A DNA stretch of 64,000 bases. Origin: JACRBR01 sp964371355. GTDB taxonomy: Bacteria > Chloroflexota > Dehalococcoidia > DSTF01 > JACRBR01. Position 1 is the stretch's first letter. The number at the start of each line of letters is the position of its first letter. The DNA lies in contig CAYJMG010000020.1 of the NCBI GenBank assembly GCA_964371355.1, forward strand, positions 7,978-71,977. Direction: 5' to 3'. Below are positions 35,408 to 44,918 of the stretch, piece after piece. The notes below the pieces were generated by a model. That model did no database searches and was not told the origin of the DNA. It saw only the letters and a list, made by a program, of their open reading frames with translations. Position numbers and translations under genes: made by a program.

Positions 35408-36328
35408 TCAGGCCACCCCTGACAGCGCCGGCTCCGGGATCGTTACGCTGTAGAGGTCCGATAGCAGCGTGAAGAACGCCACCACAGCGCGTGTGTGCTT
35501 CCGGTTCTTCCGGAAGATCAGCGAGATCTGGCGCCGCGGCATCGAGGCGTTGCTGATGCCCACTGCCGCCAGCGTCCCCTGCTCGAACTCACGCTCGGTC
35601 GAGACCTTTGGGACCATGGCGACCCCCAGCCCCTCCTCGACCATCTTCTTCGTCGCCTCGATCGTGTCCAGCTCCATCAGCGTGTGGGGCACGATCCCGT
35701 GCTGGCGGAACACCCCCTGAATGAGCTGGTTGTAGCTCGACCCCTTGTCGTACAGGATCAGCGGCTCCCGCCCTACGTCCTCGATCGTCGCCTGCCGGTT
35801 CCGCGCCAGCCTGTGCCCCGGCGATGCAACCAGCACCAGGTCGTCCTCGTACAGCGGCACCGTCGTGACCTCCGGATGGTGCACCGTGCGCTCAAGCGCG
35901 CAGTGCACGTCGTCGTTCAACACCATCTGCAGCACCTGCTCGGAGCGCCCCGTGTGCACGCTCACTTCCACGCCCGGATACGTGGAGCAGTACTTCCGCA
36001 GGATCTTCGGCAATACATACGTGCTCACGGTCAGCGCGCTCCCGAGCTTCAGCGCACCGATATCGAGGTTCCGCATCCCCTCGATCGCGTCGCGTCCTTC
36101 CTGCAGCGCCTTCAGCGCGCGCCGCGCGTAGGGGAGGAAGGCCGAGCCCATCTCTGTCAGCCGCACGCCACGGCCGTTACGTTCGAACAACGCCTCGCCC
36201 AGGTCGCGTTCCAGCGATTGGATCCGCGCCGTGACCGATGGCTGCGTGAGGAACAGTGAGTCAGCCGCCTTGCTGAAGGAACGGTGTTGGGCGACTTGTA
36301 CAAACGCCTCGATCTGTCCGAGGTCCAA
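35408..36328 (-). CDS. LysR-family transcriptional regulator
   Basis: 306 residues. The N-terminal winged helix reads LGQIEAFVQVAQHRSFSKAADSLFLTQPSVTARIQSLERDLG, the LysR HTH. The C-terminal substrate-binding domain includes LKLGSALTVSTYVLPKILRKY and ASPGHRLARN. TTG 36328 is preferred because it puts the helix at the usual distance and has AGGGG upstream; TTG 36361 would add 11 residues. LysR regulators usually act on divergent genes, but the neighbour at 36458 is co-directional, so the target is unclear. Confidence 0.9.
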   Translation of the reverse strand: MDLGQIEAFVQVAQHRSFSKAADSLFLTQPSVTARIQSLERDLGEALFERNGRGVRLTEMGSAFLPYARRALKALQEGRDAIEGMRNLDIGALKLGSALTVSTYVLPKILRKYCSTYPGVEVSVHTGRSEQVLQMVLNDDVHCALERTVHHPEVTTVPLYEDDLVLVASPGHRLARNRQATIEDVGREPLILYDKGSSYNQLIQGVFRQHGIVPHTLMELDTIEATKKMVEEGLGVAMVPKVSTEREFEQGTLAAVGISNASMPRRQISLIFRKNRKHTRAVVAFFTLLSDLYSVTIPEPALSGVA

Positions 36329-36457
36329 GACGTTGCCCCTGGTGCCGGGCCGCTGGCCCAAAGACGGCGCGGCCCGTTAGTTGGCCCGCCGCGCCGGTAT
36401 TGATCGCGTCTATGAGGCTCGTAGTGTCGCACCGCACGGCGTCGATTGCAAGAGGGA

Positions 36458-36973
36458 TCACCGGATTCCGGAATCAAACTGGACGACGACCTCGGTTAGC
36501 TCCCCGGCCCGCACCTCCACCACCTGATCGGTGGCGCTCGGCGGAGTCGTCGCCGTCACCGGGTGCAGCGCGTATGTGCCTGGCGGGACCTCGACTTCGA
36601 ACCGGCCGTCGGCCCCCGACCGTACCTCCGCCACCACATCCCCGCCTTCGTCCAGCACCTGTATCGTCGCCTCGTACGGCCGGTCCGGGCACGGGCTCTC
36701 CGGCTGCTCCACGGGGCACGTCGGCCCGATTGTCACCAGGCCCTTGATGCCCGACTTCGGTTCGACCGCCGGCGTGCCGGTCGCGCCCGGCGCCACGGTT
36801 GCCATCGTCGGCACAGCCGTCGTGCCGGCCGCCGGCGTGCTCGTCCCCAGCGGAGAGACCGCCACCGTCGGTGTGACGACGGCCCCCGTCGGCGTCGCCG
36901 TCGCGTCGCTGCCGCCGCATCCGGACGCCGAGACGAGGAACAGTCCCGAGGCGATCACCATCGCGAATCTCAT
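36458..36973 (-). CDS. Putative lipoprotein with carboxypeptidase-regulatory-like domain
   Basis: 171 residues. The signal peptide MRFAMVIASGLFLVSASGC has a lipobox (Cys near 19). A Thr/Pro/Val-rich linker of about 60 residues is followed by a beta-sandwich domain (IKGLVTIGPTCPVEQPESPC, ADGRFEVEVPPGTYALHPVT) typical of CarboxypepD_reg-like or Cna-B-like extracellular modules. A strong GGAGGAG sets ATG 36973. The role is probably structural or adhesive at the cell surface. It lies between lysR and the divergent aspS. Confidence 0.8.
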   Translation of the reverse strand: MRFAMVIASGLFLVSASGCGGSDATATPTGAVVTPTVAVSPLGTSTPAAGTTAVPTMATVAPGATGTPAVEPKSGIKGLVTIGPTCPVEQPESPCPDRPYEATIQVLDEGGDVVAEVRSGADGRFEVEVPPGTYALHPVTATTPPSATDQVVEVRAGELTEVVVQFDSGIR

Positions 36974-37121
36974 GTACTCCTCCGACGCCGGCGGGCGGTC
37001 CGGGGTTCCCGGTAGCCGCAGCCCCATCCTGCCGATAGACTGCCACATCATGGGGCAGGCGCCCTTCGAAGAGTCGATGTGGTGACGCCTGCGAATGTCC
37101 AGCTCGGCCCGGGGAGCACGC

Positions 37122-38936
37122 ATGTACAAGACCGACTACTGCGGCGAGCTTCGCGCATCCGACGAGGGCCGGGACGTCGTCCTGGCCGGGTGGGTCCACC
37201 GCCGGCGCGATCACGGTGGCCTCATCTTCGTCGATCTCCGCGATAGCCGCGGCCTCGTGCAGGTCGTCTTCCACCCCGAACAGGCCGCAGCCCACGCCGT
37301 CGCCTCCGAGGCCCGGGGCGAGTTCGTCCTGCGTGTCACCGGCGCCGTCCAGCACCGCCGCGAGGGCACCGAGAACGCGAAGCTCCCCACCGGCCAGATC
37401 GAGGTCCGCGCCTCCGCCGCCGAGGTCCTGAACTCCGCGAAGACCCCGCCCTTCGAGATCAACGACGATGAAGCCGAGCCCGGTGAGATCGTCCGCCAGA
37501 AGTACCGCTACCTCGACCTCCGCCGCTCCCGAATGCACCGCAACATGGTCATCCGTCACCAGGTCGTGAAGTACATCCGCGACTTCCTCACCGACCGCAA
37601 CTTCCTCGAGATCGAGACGCCCGTCCTCGCCAACCCCACGCCCGAGGGCGCCCGCGACTACCTCGTGCCCAGCCGCAACTATCCGGGCAGCTTCTACGCA
37701 CTCCCGCAGTCACCCCAGCAGTTCAAGCAACTCCTGATGGTTGCCGGCTTCGAACGCTACTTTCAGATCGCCCGCTGCTACCGCGACGAGGACCTCCGCG
37801 CCGACCGCCAACCCGAGTTCACCCAGCTCGACCTCGAGATGTCCTTCGTCGAGGCGGAGGACGTCATGGGATTGATGGAGGAACTCTACGCCGGCATCGG
37901 TGCGGCCGTCCGTCCCGACCTGAAGCTGCCGGTGCCGTTCCCCCGCCTCACCTACGCCGAGTCCATGCGGCGGTTCGGCACCGACAAGCCCGACCTCCGC
38001 TACGGCCTCGAGCTGATCGACTTCACGAATGCCGTGCGTGGCACCGAATTCATCGTCTTTAAGTCAGCCGTAGATAGCGGCGGCGCAGTCGAGGGCATAT
38101 GCGTCCCGGGGGGCGCCGCGTTCTCCCGCAAGGAGATCGACGCGCTGACCGAGACCGCGAAGGGTCTGGGCGCGAAGGGGCTCGTCTCCCTCGCCTTCAC
38201 CGCCGACCCCGCGTCCGCCTCCGAAGAAGAGATGCGGTCGCCCGCCCTCAAGCACATCGGCCCGGAGATGGCGCGGTCCCTTGGCAAGATCGCGGGCGCA
38301 AATGCCGGCGACCTCGTGCTCATCGTGGCTGGCGCCGGCGGCGTGCCTGCGAAGGAGGCCGGCTCGGCAGCCCGCGTGAAGCCCGCCCTCGACGCCCTTC
38401 GGCGCACCCTCGCCACAAAGCTCAAGCTCGCCGACCCCGACACCCTCATGTTCGCCTTCCTCGTCGAGTTCCCCCTGTTCGAGTGGAGCGAGGAGGACGA
38501 GCGCTTCGAGGCGATGCACCACATGTTCACCGCGCCCCTCGACGAAGATATCGCCTTGCTGCGGAGCGATCCCGCCAACGCGCGAAGCAAGCACTACGAC
38601 ATCACCTGCAACGGCTGGGAGATCGGCAGCGGCAGCATCCGGATCCACAACCGCGAGATGCAGGAACAGGTGCTGCGCCTCCTCCGCATCAGCGACGAGG
38701 ACGCCCGCCGCAAGTTCGGCCACATGCTGGAAGCCTTCGAGTACGGCGCGCCTCCTCACGGCGGGTTCGCCCCCGGCATCGACCGCACCGTCGCCCTCTT
38801 CGCCCAGGAGTCGGACATCCGCGATGTCATCGCCTTCCCGAAGACGAAGAGCGCGCAGGACCTCATGACGGGCGCTCCCCTGCCCGTCGACTCCACGGCG
38901 CTCGACGCCGTCGGGATCCAACTGAAGCCGGATTAG
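37122..38936 (+). CDS. aspS: Aspartyl-tRNA synthetase
   Basis: 604 residues, the usual length of bacterial AspRS. The OB-fold anticodon-binding domain begins VVLAGWVHRRRDHGGLIFVDLRD. Class II motif 2 is FQIARCYRDEDLRADRQPEFTQLD, a GAD insertion lies at about 290-420, and motif 3 is GGFAPGIDRTVALF. It charges tRNA-Asp (possibly also tRNA-Asn if no AsnRS exists) in the cytosol. ATG 37122 has GGGGAG upstream; an upstream in-frame GTG-type start adds only unconserved residues. It stands as a single gene. Confidence 0.97.
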   Translation: MYKTDYCGELRASDEGRDVVLAGWVHRRRDHGGLIFVDLRDSRGLVQVVFHPEQAAAHAVASEARGEFVLRVTGAVQHRREGTENAKLPTGQIEVRASAAEVLNSAKTPPFEINDDEAEPGEIVRQKYRYLDLRRSRMHRNMVIRHQVVKYIRDFLTDRNFLEIETPVLANPTPEGARDYLVPSRNYPGSFYALPQSPQQFKQLLMVAGFERYFQIARCYRDEDLRADRQPEFTQLDLEMSFVEAEDVMGLMEELYAGIGAAVRPDLKLPVPFPRLTYAESMRRFGTDKPDLRYGLELIDFTNAVRGTEFIVFKSAVDSGGAVEGICVPGGAAFSRKEIDALTETAKGLGAKGLVSLAFTADPASASEEEMRSPALKHIGPEMARSLGKIAGANAGDLVLIVAGAGGVPAKEAGSAARVKPALDALRRTLATKLKLADPDTLMFAFLVEFPLFEWSEEDERFEAMHHMFTAPLDEDIALLRSDPANARSKHYDITCNGWEIGSGSIRIHNREMQEQVLRLLRISDEDARRKFGHMLEAFEYGAPPHGGFAPGIDRTVALFAQESDIRDVIAFPKTKSAQDLMTGAPLPVDSTALDAVGIQLKPD

Positions 38937-39333
38937 GTAGGGGTTGGCTGTTCGCTCTTTGCAGAGGCCTCTCGTCGCTACGTTCACGCGATATTGCTCG
39001 GCAGTTTTCCCTTTCTGGCGAGGTGGCCCACCTCCTGGCGGGGAGTTTGTTTTGTACTTTTGGCTTTCCGGAAACTGGCAGGACATTCCTCGGCTGGTTC
39101 CGGTGTTGGACGGGCAGCGCCCGGGTTGGTTTTGAATACTCCGCCCGCGTAGTGACGTTGGATGCGATAGGCGCGTCGGCGACGCGCCCGTACAGGCGTC
39201 CGTCAGCCAGGTCGGCGCTGCCAGGCGGGAGTGCATGGGGCGAGCTTAGGGGAGGTCCGGGACGAACTCCAAGCGGGCCAGATCACTTTCGTGAGATTCT
39301 CGTCGATCTGAGCGTGACGCCGGCGTGGACGAG
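38937..39333. other. Gene-free interval after aspS with two hairpins
   Basis: No convincing ORF. A 5-bp hairpin (39111-39123) followed by GGTTGGTTTTG could terminate aspS. A perfect 8-bp hairpin GGCGCGTC/GACGCGCC with a 3-nt loop lies at 39170-39188. Otherwise nothing recognised; base composition is less GC-rich than the flanking genes. Confidence 0.5.
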
Positions 39334-40974
39334 CTATCGCACGCGCGTCTCGACGTACCACGCGTTCACGTCCGCGAACCGGCCGCTGACCCCGAACAGG
39401 AGGCGCCCTTCGAATCCCCGCGCGCGTGAAGCCCGCACGTACACGGTCGATGGCGCATACAGCGGGATCGAGGGCATCTCCGCGATGAGGTACCCCCCGA
39501 ACAGTGTGTACAGCTCCTGCCGGCGGGACGTGTCCGTGGTCTGACGCGCCCGTTGCAGGGCGTCGTCGATGCGCCCGTCGCTGAAGCCCGAGAGGTTCAG
39601 CCCCGGAGGTCGGATCTGGCTCGTGTGCCAGAACGGGTAGGGGTCCGGGTCCGGCCCCGGATCCACCAGCACCAGCGCCGCCTCGAAATCGCGCGCCAGC
39701 AGGTGCTCCTCGAGGAACGTCCCTGCATCGAGTGGCTGCACCGTCGCGTCCACGCCGATCGCCTTCCACTGCCTCGCGATGTTCTCCGCGATGGCCACGC
39801 GGCGTGGGTCATCGGCCGTCGAGATCGTGAACGACAGGCGCAGGTTGTCGATGTTCGCGCGGGTGCCGTCCCGCGCCCGGAAGAACCCGGCCAGCTCCAG
39901 CTCCGTCGCCGCCGCCCCGGGGTCGAATGGTGGAAGCTCGACATCGGCCGCCGCCCAGGACTCGGGCGGAATACCCGTTGTTGATGGGGCGCCGTCACCC
40001 AGCGCCACTTCCGCGATCAGCGTCTCGCGGTTGATCCCCTGGAACAGGGCCCGCCTGACCGGCCGCGTGCTGAACACCGGCAGCTGCGTATTGAGATACA
40101 GGACGTAGTGGGGCGCGCCCGGCAGGCTGCTCATGGTCCAGCGCTGGTCGCTTCGAAAGAAGGCGATGTCGTCCTCGGTCGTGCGCTCGTCCAGGACCGC
40201 GCCATCGATCGTACCGTCTCGCAGTGCGGCCACCAGTTCGTCCCGCGTTTTGAACGCCCGGAAGGCGAGCCGCGAAATGTGCGGTGGCCCCAGGTAGTAC
40301 GTGGAGTTCGCCTCCAGCTCGATGTTCCCATCTTCATCGCGCGACGCCGCGCGGTATGGGCCCGCCCCGATCGGCTGCAGGTTGAACGCCGCGTTGTACA
40401 GCTGCGCCGCGTCGAGGTCCTGCAGGATGTGGCGGGGCAGGATCCCCGTGGTGAGCCACGCCAGGAACGGCGCGTACGTCTGTTCGAGCTGGAACTCCAC
40501 GGTCAGCGGGTCGCGCGCCGTTACGACCACGCCCTGCATGAGCTGGCCCAGCGCCGGATCGCCCTTGAACGCCGGGTCGGCGATGGCCCGGTACGTGAAG
40601 ACAACGTCCTCGGCGTCCACCTCGACGCCGTCGTGCCACTCGATTCCCCGCCGCAGGTGGAAGACGTAGCGCTGGCCGTTGTTCGTGATCTCCCAGCGTT
40701 CGGCGAGGTCAGGCTGGGCCGAACCGTCCGGGCCCAGCCTCACCAGTCCACTGAAGATCAGCGACGCCAGGTCTGCGTCTGTGGGATTCGCCTGCGCGTA
40801 CAGGGGATTGATGCGCTCGGGCGGCCGCAGCACGCCTTCGGTGTACGACCCGCCGCCGGCTGGGACCGCCTCACCCTTCGGATGGTCCAGGGTGAACCAC
40901 CAGAACAGCGCGAGCGCCACGCCGCCGACGACGAGCGCCCCGAACAGCGGCCATCGCGTCTGCAGAAGCGGCAC
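39334..40974 (-). CDS. ABC substrate-binding protein family 5 (OppA/DppA-like), membrane-anchored
   Basis: 546 residues from GTG 40974. One N-terminal helix (about 10-29, FGALVVGGVALALFWWFTL) without a lipobox anchors the protein. The family 5 signature follows: ERINPLYAQANPTDADLASLIFSGLVR, then LAERWEITNNGQRYVFHLRRGIEWHDG. The C-terminal lobe includes IDDALQRARQTTD. Relatives bind peptides, nickel or other solutes for Opp/Dpp importers, but no permease or ATPase genes are present. It lies 19 nt after secG on the same strand, so it is probably co-transcribed with it. Confidence 0.9.
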   Translation of the reverse strand: MPLLQTRWPLFGALVVGGVALALFWWFTLDHPKGEAVPAGGGSYTEGVLRPPERINPLYAQANPTDADLASLIFSGLVRLGPDGSAQPDLAERWEITNNGQRYVFHLRRGIEWHDGVEVDAEDVVFTYRAIADPAFKGDPALGQLMQGVVVTARDPLTVEFQLEQTYAPFLAWLTTGILPRHILQDLDAAQLYNAAFNLQPIGAGPYRAASRDEDGNIELEANSTYYLGPPHISRLAFRAFKTRDELVAALRDGTIDGAVLDERTTEDDIAFFRSDQRWTMSSLPGAPHYVLYLNTQLPVFSTRPVRRALFQGINRETLIAEVALGDGAPSTTGIPPESWAAADVELPPFDPGAAATELELAGFFRARDGTRANIDNLRLSFTISTADDPRRVAIAENIARQWKAIGVDATVQPLDAGTFLEEHLLARDFEAALVLVDPGPDPDPYPFWHTSQIRPPGLNLSGFSDGRIDDALQRARQTTDTSRRQELYTLFGGYLIAEMPSIPLYAPSTVYVRASRARGFEGRLLFGVSGRFADVNAWYVETRVR

Positions 40975-40993
40975 GGCGGCCTCGGTGGCGTGC

Positions 40994-41230
40994 TTAGCTG
41001 GTGGTCTGCTGTACGGACCAGGCTGAAACGATGAGGAAGACGATCGCGAGCACGATCGTTAGCTGGAACAGCGTTTTCTCGATGCCGCGCCGCGTACGGA
41101 AGCTGCCGCTGGAGCTGCCGCCCCCGAAGATGCCCCCGACGTCCGAGCCCTTCGCCTGGAGCAGAATCACCAGCGAGAGCGCGATGGCCACCAGGATCTG
41201 CGCGACGTGGACGTAATCGACGAAGTCCAT
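40994..41230 (-). CDS. secG: Preprotein translocase subunit SecG
   Basis: 78 residues with two membrane helices. The N-terminal VDYVHVAQILVAIALSLVILLQAKGSDVGGIFGGGSSSG is the SecG signature (LLQ-x-GK/KGS-x-GG-x-FGG), followed by RTRRGIEKTLFQLTIVLAIVFLIVS. It assists SecYE in protein export. ATG 41230 is chosen since homology begins there; the frame runs on upstream without homology. It precedes the binding-protein gene by 19 nt. Confidence 0.93.
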   Translation of the reverse strand: MDFVDYVHVAQILVAIALSLVILLQAKGSDVGGIFGGGSSSGSFRTRRGIEKTLFQLTIVLAIVFLIVSAWSVQQTTS

Positions 41231-41521
41231 GTAGAAAGCCCCTCCTGCAGGGCCGACGTATTTAACCACAAAACCGGGGCAACGCCCAAATCTGGGCCGC
41301 GTTGGTTCGCCGACGTGGCCCGCCTGGGCGGCAGACCAAACGCCGCATGGTCGCGGCGGCGAGCGCCAAGATCGAATTTGCCCAGATTTGTGACTGCCCC
41401 TTCGCCGATACTCGTCTCCCAATGCCGATCGGCCCTGCCCTGCAGACGCGCGCCCGGCCCAGACTGGTCGCGATTTCCTCGCCGTTGAACGGTCCGGCGA
41501 ACTTCCGGGGAAGCGGCGCCG

Positions 41522-42724
41522 ATGCTCAGCCTGTCTCGACTCCTCTGCGGTACGGTGAACGCGGGCGACGCGCTGCGATATGATCGGCGGTCGGCCGACT
41601 TACCGCCGCACCTCCTCCACTTTTCTCGGGACAAGCGCCCGGTCGTTGTCTGGAACATTACGCGCCGCTGCAACCTGCATTGCGTCCACTGCTACGCGTC
41701 CGCGGCTGATCGCTCCTTCCCCGGGGAACTCTCGACAGAGGAGGGGCTGCGCGTCATTGACGATCTGGCGGCTTTCGGGGTGCCTGTCATCCTCTTCTCG
41801 GGCGGCGAGCCCCTGTCCCGTCCCGACGTGTTCACACTGTCCCGGCATGCGCGCAGCCGTGGCCTACGTGCCGTACTGTCCACGAACGGCACGCTGATTA
41901 CGCCGGCCGTCGCTGGGGAGGTCAAAGAGCAGGGATTTTCGTACGTCGGCGTCAGCCTCGACGGTCTTCCCGAGATCCACGACCGCTTTCGTGGCTTGCG
42001 CGGCGCATTCGAGGCCTCGATGGCTGGCATCCGCGCCTGTCGCGAGGCCGGCATGCGCGTCGGCGTGCGGTTCACGATCACGAAGCGCAACCAGCATGAA
42101 CTCCCGCGCATCCTGGACCTGCTGGAAGCGGAAGAGATCCCTCGCTTTTGCATGTATCACCTGGCGTACAGCGGGCGAGGCGAGCGCATCGCACCCGACG
42201 CGCTGACACCCGGCGAGACCCGCGCCGCGCTCGACCTGTTGTGTGACCGCGTGCTCGAATGGCACGCGCGCGGTATCGAGAAGGAAGTGCTCACCGTCGA
42301 CAACCACGCCGACGCGGCGTACCTGTATCTGAAGATCGCGCAGCATCAACCCGAACGCACCGAAGAGGTGCGCCGCCTGTTGCGCTGGAATGGCGGCAAC
42401 AGCTCGGGGACCGGCATCGGGTGCATCGATAATCTGGGGAACGTCCACCCCGATCAGTTCTCGTGGCAGCTGACGCTCGGCAATGTACGGGAACGCCCGT
42501 TCAGCGAGATCTGGAGCGACACCACCAACCCGCTGCTCGGCGCGCTGCGAAACCGTCGTGATCTGATTCATGGGCGCTGCGCCTGCTGCCGGTTCTTCGA
42601 CATCTGCAACGGGAACCTGCGCGTGCGCGCTCTGGCCGCGACCGGCGACCTCTGGGCCCCGGATCCTGCCTGCTACCTCACGGATCAGGAGATCAGCGAG
42701 ATCGGGGCCGGCGAGGCGCCATGA
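41522..42724 (+). CDS. Radical SAM/SPASM protein, AhbC/NirJ-like
   Basis: 400 residues. PVVVWNITRRCNLHCVHCYASA carries the CxxxCxxC motif in the context typical of AhbC/NirJ haem-biosynthesis radical SAM enzymes. FSGGEPLSRPD, STNGTLI and VSLDG follow. The SPASM region has GIGCIDNLGNVHPDQFSW and CACCRFFDICNGNLRVRA, plus a final Cys, for auxiliary clusters. NirJ and AhbC act on the side chains of didecarboxysirohaem. Its stop overlaps the next radical SAM gene (ATGA). No ahbA/B or nir genes are in the window, so the haem role is plausible but unproven. Confidence 0.85.
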   Translation: MLSLSRLLCGTVNAGDALRYDRRSADLPPHLLHFSRDKRPVVVWNITRRCNLHCVHCYASAADRSFPGELSTEEGLRVIDDLAAFGVPVILFSGGEPLSRPDVFTLSRHARSRGLRAVLSTNGTLITPAVAGEVKEQGFSYVGVSLDGLPEIHDRFRGLRGAFEASMAGIRACREAGMRVGVRFTITKRNQHELPRILDLLEAEEIPRFCMYHLAYSGRGERIAPDALTPGETRAALDLLCDRVLEWHARGIEKEVLTVDNHADAAYLYLKIAQHQPERTEEVRRLLRWNGGNSSGTGIGCIDNLGNVHPDQFSWQLTLGNVRERPFSEIWSDTTNPLLGALRNRRDLIHGRCACCRFFDICNGNLRVRALAATGDLWAPDPACYLTDQEISEIGAGEAP

Positions 42725-43851
42725 CGAATCAGGCTCGCCCTGCCGGCCGCCCCCCGCTCCTCGAAGTGGATTTCGATGTCACACCGTTCACGCTGGCGTG
42801 GGAGGTCACCCGCGCCTGCGCGCTGGCGTGCGTCCACTGTCGCGCCGAAGCGACGCCGAAGCGCGACGCGCGCGAGCTGACGACCGAGGAGGCGTTCGGG
42901 GTGATCGACCAGATCGTCGAGCTTGGCAGGCCCATCCTCGTGATCACCGGCGGCGACCCGATGATGCGGCCCGACATCTTCGCCATCATCGGCCGTGCCG
43001 TCGAGCGCGGCCTGCACGTTGGCTTCTCGCCCAGTGCGACGCGTCTCGTGTCGCGCGAGGCACTCCAGCGGGTGCGCGAAGCTGGCGTGGACATGGTGCA
43101 CGTCAGCCTCGACGGCTCCTGCCCGGAGGGACACGACGCGTTTCGGCGCGTCGCCGGCTCGTTCGCCCGCACGCTGGAGATCGCGTCGGATGTGGTCGAC
43201 GCCGGCCTTCCGCTCCAGGTCGGCACCACCGTCAGCCGCCAGAACGTCGATGATCTCCCGAAGATGCTGGATGTGGTGCGCGACCTTGGCGCCACGGTGT
43301 GGAACGTCTTCTTCCTCGTGCCGACGGGCAGGGCGCAGCGGGACGCAATGCTCACCGCGGCCGAGCACGAAGAAGTGCTGCAGTGGCTCGCGGCGATGTC
43401 GGATGAGGCGCCGTTTCGCGTGCGGACGACCGCCGCCCAGCACTATCGCCGCGTGTTGATCCAGCGCCGGCGCGCGCACGCGGCGCCCGGACAGTCGCCG
43501 CCGATCGAGCTTGCCGGCGCGGGATACGCCTTCCGCGAAGGGAGAGCGCCTGCCGAGAAGGGCGTGAACGACGGCAAGGGGTTCTGTTTCATCTCCCATG
43601 TGGGCGACGTGTTCCCAAGCGGATTCCTGCAGTTGAGCGCGGGCAACGTCCGCAGGCGGCGCCTCAGCGACATCTACAGGGACGCGCCCCTCTTTCGGGC
43701 GCTCCGCGATCCGGATCTTCTGAGCGGGAAATGTGGACGGTGCGAGTTCCGGGGCGTGTGTGGCGGTTCCAGGGCACGGGCCTGGGCCCTCACCGGTGAC
43801 TATCTCGCGGAAGAACCCTGTTGCGTGTACGACCCGGGCGCGCCCGGTTAG
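42721..43851 (+). CDS. Radical SAM/SPASM protein, TIGR04053 / AhbD-like
   Basis: 376 residues. TLAWEVTRACALACVHCRAEATPKRD holds the CxxxCxxC motif in the form seen in the TIGR04053 family and the haem synthase AhbD group. ITGGDPMMRPD replaces the GGE motif with GGD. The SPASM part has GFCFISHVGDVFPSGFLQLSAGNVR and CGRCEFRGVCGGSRARAWALTGD, then CC. AhbD decarboxylates Fe-coproporphyrin III propionates to give haem. It is translationally coupled to the AhbC/NirJ-like gene, so the two probably act in one pathway. Confidence 0.85.
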   Translation: MTNQARPAGRPPLLEVDFDVTPFTLAWEVTRACALACVHCRAEATPKRDARELTTEEAFGVIDQIVELGRPILVITGGDPMMRPDIFAIIGRAVERGLHVGFSPSATRLVSREALQRVREAGVDMVHVSLDGSCPEGHDAFRRVAGSFARTLEIASDVVDAGLPLQVGTTVSRQNVDDLPKMLDVVRDLGATVWNVFFLVPTGRAQRDAMLTAAEHEEVLQWLAAMSDEAPFRVRTTAAQHYRRVLIQRRRAHAAPGQSPPIELAGAGYAFREGRAPAEKGVNDGKGFCFISHVGDVFPSGFLQLSAGNVRRRRLSDIYRDAPLFRALRDPDLLSGKCGRCEFRGVCGGSRARAWALTGDYLAEEPCCVYDPGAPG

Positions 43852-43975
43852 CCGCGCACCGAGCCGGCCACCTGCATACCGAGCCTCCGACCCCTCTGCT
43901 CGTACGAGATACGAGGGCAGCTCCGGGCCGTCGCGGCATCCAGCCTGGTCCCTGCGTGTTCCTTCGAGATCGACC

Positions 43976-44914
43976 TCACATCGCGCGAAGGAGCCGGATG
44001 CGCTCGTCTACAGGCGGGTGGGTGCTGAACAGGTTGTTCAGGAACGAGCCGTGCTCCTTCAGCGGATTCTCGATGTACAGATGCGCGGTCGCCTTGTTCG
44101 CGACCTCCAGCGGCTCCCTGTCCGCGCTGATCTTCTCGAGCGCACGCGCCAGCGCGTCCGGGTTCCTGCACAGCAGGGCGCCCGACGCGTCGGCCAGGTA
44201 CTCGCGTTGGCGCGAGATCGCCAGCGAGATGAGCCGGGCCGCGATCGGCGCCAGGATCGCCAGGACGATCGCCACGACCGCCACGATGGCCATCGCCCCG
44301 CCCTTGTCCCTGTTTCGCCCGCGCGAGCCGGCCCCGAACCACGCCCAGCGCATCGCGAAGTCCGCCAGCAGCGCGACGATGCCGACCAGCACGACCGTGA
44401 TCGTCATCACGCGGATATCGTAGTTCCCCACGTGCGACATCTCGTGTGCCATCACGCCCTCGAGTTCGGCCTTGTCGAGCTTGTCCAGCAGCCCACGGGT
44501 CGCCGCCACCGACGCGTGCTTCGGGTCGCGCCCCGTGGCAAATGCGTTGGGTGCGCTGTCCTCGATGACGTATACCTTCGGCATCGGCAGCCCGGAGCCG
44601 ATGCTGAGGTTCTCGACGATGCGATACAGCTCGGGCTCTTCCTCCCTGGTGACCTGGCGCGCGCCGCTCACGCCCAGGGCGATGCTGCTGCTCATGTAGT
44701 AGCTGAAGAACGCCCAGGCCAGCAGTCCCGCAAACACGAATGGCAGCACCTGCCACGACCCGCCGAACGCGTACGACAGCGCCGTCGCCAGCGCACCGAC
44801 GAGCAGCACGAACAGCGCCATCATCAGCCACGTCTCGCGCTTGTTCTTGCCGATGCGGTCGTAGATGAGGACGGGTCCATCCGGGATGCCCGGCAGCGAT
44901 CCGGCGGTCGTCAT
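43976..44914 (-). CDS. htpX: HtpX-like membrane zinc metalloprotease
   Basis: 312 residues of the M48 family. Two N-terminal helices (about 35-75) precede the zinc site HEMSH in GVMAHEMSHVGNYDIRV, with further helices and the third-ligand region SRQREYLADASGALLCRNPDAL (Glu in REYLAD). The C-terminal ENPLKEHGSFLNNLFSTHPPVDERIRLLRAM is typical of HtpX. It degrades misfolded membrane proteins. It lies 4 nt after lemA on the same strand, the classic LemA-HtpX pair. Confidence 0.94.
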   Translation of the reverse strand: MTTAGSLPGIPDGPVLIYDRIGKNKRETWLMMALFVLLVGALATALSYAFGGSWQVLPFVFAGLLAWAFFSYYMSSSIALGVSGARQVTREEEPELYRIVENLSIGSGLPMPKVYVIEDSAPNAFATGRDPKHASVAATRGLLDKLDKAELEGVMAHEMSHVGNYDIRVMTITVVLVGIVALLADFAMRWAWFGAGSRGRNRDKGGAMAIVAVVAIVLAILAPIAARLISLAISRQREYLADASGALLCRNPDALARALEKISADREPLEVANKATAHLYIENPLKEHGSFLNNLFSTHPPVDERIRLLRAM

Positions 44915-44918
44915 GCGG

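Noticed and set aside
41231..41521. Possible attenuator or riboswitch between secG and the radical SAM pair
   Set aside because: A GCCCA-AATC-TGGGC hairpin near 41288 is present, but no conserved riboswitch core or antiterminator could be built. The interval shows no gene.
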